Source: Notamacropus eugenii (taxonomy: Eukaryota; Chordata; Mammalia; Diprotodontia; Macropodidae). From it: a stretch of DNA of 64,000 nt. Of this stretch, positions 9,909-20,435 are shown in pieces. Location of the stretch: NCBI RefSeq assembly GCF_028372415.1, contig NC_092879.1, positions 94,708,241 through 94,772,240 of the forward strand, read 5' to 3'. Under the pieces are notes generated by a model that had not been told where the DNA came from, did no database searches, and worked only from the letters and a program-made list of their open reading frames with translations. How positions within the stretch are numbered: the stretch's first letter is position 1; each line of letters begins with the position of its first letter. Both the position numbers and the translations under genes were made by a program.

Positions 9909-11880
9909 ATGCCTGTGAACTTGGGGCCAGCTTTCCTCCTGCTCAGCGCTGCCATCTTGGCCAGCCTCTCTGCCCTGCTGTGGATGATGGGCTGCAGGTG
10001 GTTTAAGGTAGACAGTTGAGCCACAGCTTAGAGAAACAGGCAGACAGAGGCAGAGAGAGAGAGAGAGGAAAGGGGAGGAGGAGGAGGAGGAGGAGGAGGA
10101 GGCGGGGCAGGAGAGGAGAGACACCCCATTGGAGAGAGAGAGTGTCACTGCCCCTCCCCCTTCCTCTGCCCATGCCAGGAACCCCTTCCACCCTCAGCCC
10201 CTTGCCCACTTCTGCCTCCCCTCACCCCTTCACTCCTCACTCCAAAAAGGGAGACCAAGTTCCTTGGAAGTGGTGAGCCAACCTAGGGAGACCCTCTCCT
10301 TCCCTCTTCCCTCCCCCCACAGGGAGCCCAAAATACAGGTAGCCACCAAAGCAGCTACCTGGAGGCAGCTCCTGAGGCCTCTGTTGGGGGCCCTCTCCCA
10401 CTCCTTATCACTCCAGCTCTGGCCTCCACTGCTTCTCTTGGATTCTCCTGCTTTCCTCTCTCTTTCTCCCCCTCTCCTGTGAGTATGCCTTAAGCTGCCC
10501 ACTAGCACCTGTTCTCTGTGGGCACCACTGAGGACTTCTCCAGGTAGCTCAGGCCCAGCCTCAACAACACTGAAATGTATTCTTGGAACCTGGGTACTTG
10601 AGGGGGAGCAGGTGGAGGGGGAGCGGGAGGGGAAGGTTCTGCTGTGGAAAACAGACTTGGCGTTGCCTGCTCCCAGCAAGCTCCAGTAATCAAAGCCTAG
10701 AAATGATAGGAGCTAAGGGCAGCTGTACCTTGACCTGGAAAAGGCACTTTTCTATGAAGAATGCATTTCTTTTTGAAAATCAAGCCACTGGTCTTAGTTC
10801 ATAGGCAGGGTGGCCTTCCCTTGGGCAAAGTCTGTTCACATATGTTGACTTTTAGGTCAACTAAGTGTTCTTGCAACTTCTAGTTCATTTGGCTCCATCC
10901 TGCAACCATGCCCAAGGAGAGTTTTGAGCAGTTAGACAAGGAGAGGAGGGAAACCCTCCTGGCAGGCTGGGCTGCTTTAGCATGGCTTCCTGGACCTAGT
11001 AGATGTTCATGTTGTCCTCACTGCTGCTGAGACCACTATGGCATGTAGAGCATCAAGAATGCTTCCTCTGGTCAGGAAAGGTGTTTCCATGCAAATTCTG
11101 GTGCTGATGAGTTTGAGAATGGGCCAGTAATTGTTCCTCACTGAAAGAGCCTTTGCTGTGTCCTTCAGGGAGATGGGGACTGTGTGGGCATGAGTCTCAG
11201 GGGTTGTAAGTCAGTGGAGAGATATCAGTTCTTAAATGGGGGTTAGTGCAGGCACTCCACATGTACCTTACATCCCTGTGGCTCAGAACCTGGGAACATT
11301 GATCTTGATCTGGTTGGTCAGCCTGATCCTGGCTCTTGAATTCTTCCAGTGCTGAGGCTGGGGAGACATCCTGTGAGTTCCTGAGCCTTGTTTTCCCAGC
11401 CCAATTTAGAGAAAGAACCCCCAGCGCCTAGCTGGGTACCATGCGCAGCCTAAGTGTTTCATCAGTGTTTACCAAGGGCCTCAGACTCAGAAGGTCCAAT
11501 CAAAGTATTTTCTACCTCTTATCTTTGGAAAGGTTAGAGGTGAGGTGGAGGGAACAGGCACAGGTTCCACATCCTCTAACTACTGGTCGGAGATTTCCAA
11601 AGTCCATAACCACAGATGCATAATTTCTTTCTTTTTCCAGAAAAATATCCATGAAACCACAGCAGACGATCATGATTTTGCTTCAGAAAACTATACCGAT
11701 ACTTCTTTGTCAGTGCGTGACCTGTCTAAAGAGATCCTTCAAGATTGCCCACACGCAGGTGCCTTGCAGCAAAAAATTCTGTTAAACCTCAGTGTTGTAG
11801 AGTATAAACTGCTGGAGCTTCACCAATTTCTACTTGCCCGGGGCCTAAGTACAGAGTTAAAGTACAGACACATCTCTTAA
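9909..11880 (+). CDS. Candidate three-exon small membrane protein gene, copy 1 (divergent C-terminus)
   Basis: Exons proposed from splice signals: 9,909-10,007 (33 codons), 10,323-10,478 (52 codons), 11,641-11,880 (79 codons plus stop), in total 164 residues. Exon 1 ends AAG|GTAGAC. Exon 2 lies between CCCTCCCCCCACAG and CCT|GTGAGT. Exon 3 follows TTTCTTTCTTTTTCCAG. All junctions are phase 0, so exon 2 can be included or skipped without losing frame. Exon 1 encodes one hydrophobic segment (FLLLSAAILASLSALLW, residues 9-25), a signal anchor or single membrane span. Exon 2 is rich in Pro, Ser and Leu and is the least certain. Exon 3 is hydrophilic with a leucine-spaced helix (LLELHQFLLARG). The start was chosen because this ATG has A at -3 and directly precedes the hydrophobic segment; an in-frame ATG at 9,738 would add 57 low-complexity residues. 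The family is not recognised. Exon 3 differs strongly from the other copies although intron 2 does not. Function unknown. Confidence 0.45.
10040..10106 (+). repeat. (GA)n/(GGA)n microsatellite in intron 1
   Basis: A purine tract, AGAGAGAGAGAGAG followed by (GGA)n, begins about 30 bp after the exon 1 donor. Copy 1 has one GGA unit more than copies 3 and 4 (38,070-38,133 and 53,732-53,795), which accounts for the 3-bp change in spacing between exons 1 and 2. Confidence 0.85.
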
Positions 11881-11916
11881 AGAAAGATGAAGGTTGTAAT
11901 GTTGAAGGAAACTGAC

Positions 11917-11922
11917 AATAAA
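11917..11922 (+). other. Polyadenylation signal AATAAA, gene copy 1
   Basis: AATAAA lies 37 bp after the copy 1 stop codon. The corresponding signals are at 24,284-24,289 (25 bp after the copy 2 stop) and, in copies 3 and 4, inside the last codons of the reading frame (39,944-39,949 and 55,606-55,611). Confidence 0.5.
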
Positions 11923-11977
11923 AATAACTGAGTAAGCACATAACTGTTGATTTCCATGATACCATAGGTCTCACTAT

Positions 11978-12088
11978 GAGGCAGCTTGGTGGCTCAGTGG
12001 CTAGAGGACTTGACCTGGGGTCAGGAAGGGCCCAAGTTCAAATCCTGCCTTATATACTTGCTAGCTATGGGAGACTGGGTCAATCAAG
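11978..12088 (+). repeat. Marsupial-type tRNA-derived SINE, 3' of gene copy 1
   Basis: GAGGCAGCTTGGTGGCTCAG begins the element. An A-box-like TGGCTCAGTGG and a B-box GTTCAAATCC are spaced as in a tRNA-derived SINE, followed by TTGCTAGCTATGGGAGACTG. It is truncated at the 3' end, where satellite resumes. The same insertion is present after every gene copy (24,344; 40,005; 55,667), so it predates the array. Confidence 0.8.
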
Positions 12089-12885
12089 TCCATGAAGGGG
12101 CCTCTCGTCTAAATGCCCTTAATGTCCTCTTTGCTCGAGGCCTAGGAGCCTGTAGGTGATCCCAGTCAGGCCCCTGAAGTGCCCTTTCCTACATTTCCCC
12201 CTAACTTCACAGCAGGGGCTTGGGCCACAAGCTTTGGAAAGCCTTGACATTTTTAATCCTAGGATCTTATCAGGGATCTTACAATGGGCTGTCCAGTTTG
12301 CTAGGACTCCTTTTCCTTTAGAGTCTCATAAAGACTTGACCTTTTTCGTCCTTGGACAACTAAGGGTGCACATACAATGGTCATTGAAAGCTCCAGGCTT
12401 CACTTTCAGGTAGAATGCATGGAGGTGCCTCAAGGGTAAATGCCAATGAGGTCTTCTTTGCTCTAGGCCTAGGAAATTTGAGCTGATCACACTCAGGTCC
12501 CTCCAGCTCCCTTTTCTACATTTTACCCCACATTCAGAGCAGGGGGATGACTCAAAAGCTTGGGAAAGCCTTCACATTTTTAATCCTGGGATTTTTGTAG
12601 TGATGTTACACTGGGCTGGCTATCCAGCTTTCCAGGACTGTGTTTCCTTTAGAGTCCCAGAAAGGTTTTGGATTCTGAAGACTCTTAAAGAATGGTCACT
12701 TCTTGTTCTTGGACACCTGTGGGGACACATACAATGGTCACTGAATGCTCTAGGCCCCATTTTCACCCATAATGCATGGGGGGACCTCAAACATACATGC
12801 TTTTCAAGTCCTCTTTGCCCTAGGCCTAGGAAATTGTAGGTGATCCCAATCAGGTCCACATGCTCCCTTTTCTCCACTTTACCCC
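12089..12885. repeat. ~345-bp satellite between gene copy 1 and the provirus
   Basis: A little over two satellite monomers with the usual landmarks (CTAGGCCTAG at about 12,466 and 12,820; GCATGGAGG at about 12,418). It ends in CTCCACTTTACCCC, where the provirus interrupts the monomer. It is not the same monomer series that follows genes 2-4. Confidence 0.88.
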
Positions 12886-12895
12886 TATTGACCTG

Positions 12896-13479
12896 TGTTA
12901 ACCTGAAAACTTTATTAAGAAAAGGCAACATGGCTAAATGCATACATTTTATGATTTAATTAATTAATTGATCAATTCCCTATTAAAGACAACGGTAACA
13001 TAATGCATTATGGAGCCAGAAATGTTCTGGCTACCCAGTGCAGAAATCTTTTGGCTTATATACATTTTGCCATGAGGAGGAAAATCATAAATTCAGTAAG
13101 ACAAGACAATTAACAAAGCAATGTCAATCAAATGTTGAGATACCAAGCTGGGTAAACATATGTCTTGGTGACAAGGAAGGAAATCCCACCACAGATAATT
13201 GACACAGGAAGGGGCAAACAATGTTCAATAGAGATTATGACCCAAGATGTCTATTTTTTCTTTACCATTATTCAAGATATGTCATAACATAGTATGTGTC
13301 TATAGATAATAAGATACAAAGGAAAGACCCATTATTCAAGATATGTCATAGGTTAAAGGTCTCCAAGGAATGCAGAGTCAGCTTTGGCTGGCTTTTGCTG
13401 ACATAGGAAGAGGCATTCCCTGAGCTTACTTCAGAGAGAACAAAGAGATTATTCCAAAATTTTATATTAAACATTATCA
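12896..13479 (-). mobile_element. Solo LTR nested inside the provirus 3' LTR
   Basis: A 584-bp LTR related to but more diverged than the two LTRs of the host provirus. It begins TGTTAACCTG and ends AAACATTATCA. It is flanked by the 4-bp direct repeat CCTG (12,892-12,895 and 13,480-13,483). Ten bases of the provirus LTR lie to its left and the remaining 615 to its right, and together they equal the length of the other LTR, 625 bp. It has no internal region and inserted in the same orientation as its host. Confidence 0.8.
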
Positions 13480-13483
13480 CCTG

Positions 13484-14098
13484 GAAACTTGGTTAGAGAA
13501 AAGGCAGCAGGCTAAATGTATACATTTTATGATTTAATTAATTAATTGATCAATTCCCTATTAAAGACAACGGTAACATAATGCATTATGGAGCCAGAAA
13601 TGTTCTGGCTACCCAGTGCAGAAATCTTTTGGCTTATATAATTTTGCCGTGAGAAAGGAACTCTCCTAGTTGAACAAATCATAAATTTAGTAAGACAAGA
13701 CAATTAAGAAAGCAATGTCAGTTGGGCCTTGTGATTCCAGGCTGTGTAAACATATGTCTCTGTGACATACAATAAGAAAATCCCACCAGGCTTCCTGTCC
13801 TAAACAGGTACTCGAAATAGCTGACACAGGAAAGGGTGAACAAAGTTTCAATTGAAATTACGACCTAAGATGTCTATATTTTCTTTACCATTAATATGCC
13901 ATAACATAGTATGTGTCTATAGATAATAAGATATAAAGGAAAGTCCCATTATTCAAGATAGCGTCTTAGGTTAAAGGTCTCCTAAGGAATGTAGAGTCAG
14001 CCTTGGCTGGCTTTTGCTGACATAGGAAGAGGCACTCTCTGAGTTTGCTTCAGAGAGAATAAAGAGATTATTCCAAAATTTTATATTAAACATTATCA
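13484..14098 (-). mobile_element. Provirus 3' LTR (main part)
   Basis: Matches 19,811-20,435 along its length, with about a dozen differences. It ends ATTAAACATTATCA. It has no gene content. It carries a palindromic AT-rich stretch TTAATTAATTAATTGATCAA shared by all three LTRs of this family. Confidence 0.85.
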
Positions 14099-14112
14099 TT
14101 CCCTCCTTTTGG
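14099..14112 (-). other. Polypurine tract of the provirus
   Basis: Read on the minus strand, CCAAAAGGAGGGAA lies directly against the LTR start TGATAATG. This is the expected position of the plus-strand priming tract and fixes the element's orientation. Confidence 0.75.
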
Positions 14113-17100
14113 TCAAAGGCAAGCTGAAGACTTCGCCTGTAGACCAACAAAGATATGAAAAAAACCCCTAAATAACCAGTAGTGTGAGAGTTTACTCTTC
14201 ATGCAAGTCTGGTCCAGGCTCTTGGGAAAGTTGTCTATGTCTGATGGCATCTTCTTCAGGCCTCTTCAAAACTGGAAGGCATGATCCACTCAGGAGCAGG
14301 AGCAATGGAGGTGACAGATGGATCCAAGAGTCTATACAGAAAACTTGACAGGGTCTCCCAGAAAACATGGTTTGATAATTGAAATGAAACAATACAACAT
14401 AGTTAACATGGCTAAAGACACTTAGCAATAGTTCAGTTTCCCAGCCATGCAGGGCTAGGTTCAAACAACACAGTGAAGTTTTTTTTTACAGTTCACAAAT
14501 TATATTTTTACATTAAGTCAGGTACAGATTAAAACTTAGATGGTTCACAATAGACTAGTTTTGAAAGGGAGATTTACATGTCACCAATATAAACAAGAAA
14601 ATTAAACATGAACCATACAAATCAATGCAATTATTATTTCAATGTTAATTAACATTAAGTTCCTTGTATCCTAGTAATCCATTCTTAATTTTCATTTAAA
14701 CAAAACTTTTTGAATTCCAGATTTTTCATGTAATTATCTGATATCTAGATATCTTTTCTTTGACAATAAGTTTTATTCTTGGGACAGTTCAAAAAGAGAA
14801 TTCTGCTTTTCTGGTTCAGATCTAGAAGTTCCCAGATACTTCTGACAATATAAATTAATGCAATTACTTAAAATTTGTTCTCCACTTTTGAAATTTCAGA
14901 AAATTTTGGTTCACATTATTTGCTGTTTCTGTCTTTACCTAAATCTTGTACCTGGAGTAAGAATCTTTTAAAATGTGAGGGTTCAACTCTATAATGAACT
15001 CATCTGACTTTAACTTATTGGACAGATATTTTAATGGAGAAGAAATAATTTCACTTACTTTTACTACTATCCTGTAAAAATTTTATGCAAAAATCCAAAT
15101 TTGAAATCTTATTATCCAAAGCATGACAAATTTTAGAAGTCAATCATATCCATTTGCATATGATTCTTAGAGGAATCAGGCTGATCCTGTTGTTTTTCCT
15201 CAAAATTTGCTACTCTAATTAGACATCTATCACATTACATCTTTGTCTTATTGCCTGATCTAATCATTTCCTCGATGTTATCTCTATATTATATTTATTT
15301 ATTTGGCCAGGAATATAGGTTAAAGTTGAAAGCTATTCATTCCTGCACCCCATTATAATAACTCAGAGATGCTCCAATTTCCATTTATTATTTGATAGAA
15401 TTAGTATTGTACTTTCAGAACTTCTTGATTACAAAGATTTGCTATAAAAGAAAAAGAGGGACAATGTTAACAGAAGGAAAGGATCTCCTTAGTTCTGGTT
15501 GATTCCAGGAATAAGCCATTATCTGACAAGTAATCACGAGGTTACAAGGTGCTGAAAGCAGGGCTTAGAGATAATCAGGTGGGGAATTTCTTTTTTCAGA
15601 AAGGAAATAGCACATTTGGAAAATAAAGTTAGGAAGATCCTACCTAGGCCGTGTCCAAGGTCGTCTTCAAAACCTTCCCAAGCATCCACCATTAGCCTGC
15701 AGCATATGTCAGTTGGCTTTATGATAACTAAGACAAGTATTCCTGTAATCAGAGCTTCAAACAATAGTAAATTGCACTCCCAGTCTTATATAGCAAATAT
15801 TGGCTGGTATCCCTCAGGTAAAATACTTCCTCACACTTTAAACCATTTGAAACTGACACAAAAGTATCCAGAACAACTATCTAGGAGCAACAGGGGTTTA
15901 GATAACCCATATTTATACTTAAAATTTATCTAACTTTCTTAGTTTCAAGCAGAACTTAATTTATCTTTCCAAATCTCTCAATCCTATCATTCAGATTAGT
16001 CCATTTGCCTTTGTATTTTAGCCATAAGACATGATAGCTCACAAGTTATTACTTTTTGCTAGCCTAACTGTACTGGAATCTCATTCCCGCTTAAACAAAA
16101 CAAAGAGGTTAATGACTAAATTTATAGTTTGATGGAATTACGTCTTTGTTTCTCAAGTTGTTATTCTTCCCTAATTATACTCACTCTGGAAGAATGAGAT
16201 ACTTCAGGAATTAAATCTTTTACATAATAAATTCAAACGCAAACCTTAACTCTGACTTAGGCCATAGAATGACTACATATTCAGATCAAAACAACTTAAT
16301 TTAACAGTATATCATTTTGAAGCTTTGGCAGGCCTTCTAAGAATCATCCATGATTTTTCAAAACATTTCTTCTAAAACTATTTCCCTTCTTTAAAAACAG
16401 TTTAAAATTTACTCTAATGTTCACTAAACTCTTATGAAGAAAATTAGTTGGAAACTTTTAAAATGCTTGATATCTCTTTTTTTTTTACCTCAAGCAAAAA
16501 TAAACCTTTAAAACTGGAATTCATTAAAGCTGAGTTGTTATAAAAATGTTCATAAGTAATATGAATTTCCAAAGTATTATAACAAACTGAATTCTTAATT
16601 ATTACAGTATTCTTAGATATGAGACTGACTCACAGAAAAACACTGTTGCTTTTAAAATCCTTTTAAACAATGGGAACATCTTAAGATAAGTCTTAAGTAG
16701 TTACATAAACTTCTGCCCATGTTCTAATTTCAGATAAAAATAATATTAGATTTCCCAGTAAGATTACACAAAAGGCTCACATGTTTTGCTGGTCCCTTGT
16801 TATTGACCACAGAAATTTGCTATAGAAGGAAAAAGCAGGGACATATGACATACAAAATATGACAGGATAAAACATCCTTTACTCTGTTTGAATTCAGATA
16901 AGAGTGAAATTCTCCAATCATGCAGTATCTGTTTCATAGCCAGGCTCAGGAATAGAAAGGTGAGAAACATTCCTTTTTAAAGGAACACAATAGGGAAACT
17001 GAGCCAGGGGATCCCATCCTAGATTGAGTTTAGAATTGTCCCCTCGGTGTTTAGTCAGATGAGAAATATTCCTTTGTGGCATGTGTCTCAGATACTGATT

Positions 17101-19790
17101 TAATGCAGACAACTATACCCAAATTCAAACTCAAAACCAAAAATAGTTATGGTCCCAAACACCTTTTACCTTAAACAGCAAGTCTCACTAATCACAACTT
17201 ACAGTCAAATAACAGTTATTTCCACTCTCTTGGAGTTACAATAAACAATTAAGATTTACCAGGACACACACACATAAGGGATTCCATTTAACATCTTTCC
17301 TTCTCAAATTTAAAACTTTCTGATGTAAAAGCCAATTATTAAAAATTCTCTCTATCTATTACAACTTCTGAGCAAGTAATATTCATTGTTTAGAATTTGC
17401 ATTAACCAACCAAATTCCTTTACTAGGACTGATGATCTTACCCACAGGAATGGGAGGACTGTTCTGAATGAACAGAAGGAATTTATATAAAGTTTTTACT
17501 CCATTGTGGGACTGTTCTGAATGGGCAGAGGGAATCTAAATAAAATTTTCACTCCATTCCCTCCTTTCCATACACAGGAATCACTTAACAATTTTAGATT
17601 TCAGTATTAAAACAGTAATCCCAAATAACTTAGTTAACAGTCCTACAACTTCATAGAATATAGCCAAATTGTTAAGCTTTAACTTTTTTTTTTTTAACAG
17701 ACAAGGGTGAAAATACCTGGTTTTCTAAATGGTAATTACAAAACATTATAAGACAAAGTTAGCAGGACTGATAAAGTAACATAACTGGTGTTACACAATT
17801 TTCCCAGCGTCTTTAACAAAATTCAGATTAAAAATTGCTTTGTCTTTACAGTCTAAGAGAAATTCAGAAATACAATCCTAGAAATACAGTTTTAACACAA
17901 CAATAACTGCAGATGGTATAATCTGCATTTCCAGAAATTATTGATCTTATTACTTTTAGCAATTAAAACCACTTCAAAGGTAACAATTACATTAGAGAGA
18001 TAATAATGTTGTATGTAACATATGCCAGTCATTACGTTAAGCATTTTACAATCATTTTATCATTTTGATCCCATAACAAACAAGCATAATTATTTTACAA
18101 ATCAGAAAATGGGTCAAATAGAGATAAAATACTTTTTTTTGCAATTGAACAGAGAAGTGAAGCTTACCAAGAGCAGAGAAACTGATGTCCCAGTTATGAC
18201 TTTCGCTGGCAGAGTTTAGAGAATGCTCTCTACAGGCCTGATTCTTCCACGTTTACCAATTCCCCCAACAGCAGCAGAATTTACTGAACCCCTAAGGCGA
18301 TATGAAGCTGCTGGGACAGTTTGGGAGGAATGTCTAGGACCTAGGTGGCATTTCCAAGCTGTACCTAGAAAGGTGGGCTACTCACAATCTTAGGAGTAAT
18401 TTCAAATGATCAGTTCCTGAAATGTTTCTGATTAATTTCACAACATACAAATCTGCTAAAATGATTTTACCAAAGATGATCTAACTTTCCATTGTAATTC
18501 CAGGTTGGCCAGACCAGAATGACAAGGAAAAGTGTTAAAATTTTGTTTGTTAATTTATTTCCCTAGCTGCACCTGCTGAAGTCCGGCTGCTTGCATTTAA
18601 ATCTTACAAGATAACACACTCATTCACAGCACACATGATACGGACAGGGACATACACCAACAGAAAAACTGACAACAGGACAAATACAAACGTAGCTCAC
18701 AAAAAACAACCAGAGAGAGAAGGCAATTAGAAGCTTGCTAGAAATCCCCATCATGAATTGGCTATTATCATTCTGAGGAAAGGATGTTGCAAGAATCCAG
18801 GGTCTGATGATAAAGGGGAATCCTGCAGCCTTTGCTCAGAGCACCCCTGCGGTCTTTGGAGGGGTGGGGAGCCTTGGTGCCTCAAAGTTTCTGACTGTCT
18901 TAAAGGAACAGGCCCCATGGGAATAGGTTCAGGCCTCTAGTTCTTAGGTGGATTGCAACTGTCCTCTTCAGGACCAGAGCCCTTATGGGAAAGCAGGGAC
19001 GGGGAATGGGGAGGAGGGAGGCAACACAGGCTTGAACAGAGGCTGCCTTCCTCAGGTCTAAGGTAGGGGAAGGCCGGGGGAAAGATTGCATCTAGGTGCT
19101 GTCAGTTTTCCCAGATCAGAGGCCTTCAAGGGGAAGGGGAGGAAGGAAAGGGGGCAAGGAATAGGACGGAGGGAGTGAAGGGAAGGACATGCTGGAGCCC
19201 TTGAAGAAGAAAGGATTTTTGCCAGGACACGGCTAGGTGCTGAAGCAGCTCCCAGCCTTAGAGGGAAGAGGCTACCTGTCTTTTGTTCTCGCTCAGCCAA
19301 GTCAGAAAGCCCAAGATGAAACATTCTCGCTACTGGCTAGTTGTTTTGTTGGCCTTTAAACTTAAAGTAACTTTGACCGGTCCAAAAGAGCCCTGTAGTG
19401 GCCAACATAATTTAGGGCTGTCTTTAATTGATTAACACTAGTGCTAGTAATACCTGTGGTCATCAGGTTGGTAACGGCTTGACACACAAGAAGCAAGGGT
19501 CTTGTCAGCCGGATTTCTACTTCTAGTTTTTGACTGACCCATAGCTAGCTGATTTCCCTAGATCGATCATCAGAGGAGACCTAATTAACACAGAGGCGTT
19601 TTCACACAGGGTGGTCTCTGTCCTGCGGTTATCTTTAAAGGGAATTTTTGAGTCCTTTGGAAGCTGGGAATGGAAGGACTTACCCCGACCCCGTCAAGGC
19701 CCAGGACTCTAGGAAAAACGGTTCCTATTGGCGACGGAGTCCTGGCTTTGGCAAGATAAGGAAATGTCCATTCGGTTCCTCAGTCCCAAT
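14113..19790 (-). mobile_element. Provirus internal region, no recognisable genes
   Basis: About 5.7 kb. From 14,113 to about 18,200 the sequence is AT-rich with only short open frames. From about 18,200 to 19,790 (the leader side) it is more GC-rich. I recognise no capsid, reverse transcriptase, integrase or envelope sequence. It may be a non-autonomous element or an old decayed copy. Confidence 0.6.
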
Positions 19791-19806
19791 CCACGTTTGG
19801 GCGCCA
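19791..19806 (-). other. Primer binding site-like motif of the provirus
   Basis: Read on the minus strand, TGGCGCCCAAACGTGG follows the LTR end after 4 bp. It resembles the primer binding site for a lysine tRNA (TGGCGCCCAACGTGG in the Lys1,2 type, from general knowledge) with one extra A. A lysine site points to a betaretrovirus-like (class II) element. Confidence 0.65.
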
Positions 19807-19810
19807 CAAC

Positions 19811-20435
19811 TGTTGACCTGGAAACTTGGTTAGAGAAAAGGAAGCAGGCTAAATGCATACATTTTATGATTTAATTAATTAATTGATCAATTCCCTATTA
19901 AAGACAACGGTAACATAATGCATTATGGAGCCAGAAATGTTCTGGCTACCCAGTGCAGAAATCTTTTGGCTTATATAATTTTGCCGTGAGAAAGGAACTC
20001 TCCTAGTTGAACAAATCATAAATTTAGTAAGACAAGACAATTAAGAAAGCAATGTCAGTTGGGCCTTGCGATTCCAGGCTGTGTAAACATATGTCTCTGT
20101 GACATACAATAAGAAAATCCCACCAGGCTTCCTGTCCTAAACAGGTACTCGAAATAGCTGACACAGGAAAGGGTGAACAAAGTTTCAATTGAAATTACGA
20201 CCTAAGATGTCTATATTTTCTTTACCATTAATATGCCATAACATAGTATGTGTTTATAGATAATAAGATATAAAGGAAAGTCCCATTATTCGAGAGAGTG
20301 TCCTAGGTTAAAGGTCTCCTAAGGAATGTAGAGTTAGCCTTGGCTGGCTTTTGCTGACATAGGAAGAGGCACTCTCTGAGTTTGCTTCAGAGAGAACAAA
20401 GAGATTATTCCAAAATTTTATATTAAACATTATCA
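19811..20435 (-). mobile_element. Provirus 5' LTR
   Basis: A 625-bp LTR reading TGTTGACCTGG...ATTATCA on the plus strand (TGATAATG...GGTCAACA in element orientation). The right end abuts the target repeat CCCC, after which satellite sequence (AAATTCACAG) resumes. Confidence 0.85.

Larger units (their letters stand above)
12886..20435 (-). mobile_element. Endogenous retrovirus-like provirus (fossil), minus strand
   Basis: A fossil LTR element with two matching 625-bp LTRs, one of them interrupted (12,886-12,895 plus 13,484-14,098; and 19,811-20,435), around about 5.7 kb of internal sequence. It is flanked by a 4-bp direct repeat CCCC (12,882-12,885 and 20,436-20,439) within a satellite monomer. 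A primer-binding-site-like motif abuts the right LTR and a polypurine tract abuts the left one, so transcription would run on the minus strand. The internal part is AT-rich towards the 3' end of the element and more GC-rich in its leader. I recognise no gag, pol or env protein in it, and it is clearly broken or non-autonomous. The LTRs differ by roughly 2%, suggesting insertion some millions of years ago. Confidence 0.82.

Noticed and set aside
9340-10006. Overlapping open frames of 192 and 205 codons across the CpG block
   Set aside because: Several frames on both strands are open at once, as expected for GC-rich DNA with few stops. The 205-codon frame runs through exon 1 in another phase and ends at its splice donor. 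Exon 1 in the chosen phase fits the splice sites better.
10230-10679. A 149-codon minus-strand open frame overlapping exon 2
   Set aside because: It is antisense to a pyrimidine-rich intron and exon, low in complexity (Ser, Arg, Glu runs), with no recognisable domain. It is probably a shadow.
11978-12088. tRNA gene suggested by A-box and B-box motifs
   Set aside because: The sequence lacks a tRNA cloverleaf and matches the head of the marsupial tRNA-derived SINE, repeated in every unit.
14192-14464. Open frames of 60-105 codons inside the provirus
   Set aside because: They are short, in no common order, and resemble no retroviral protein I know. They are treated as chance frames in a decayed or non-autonomous element.
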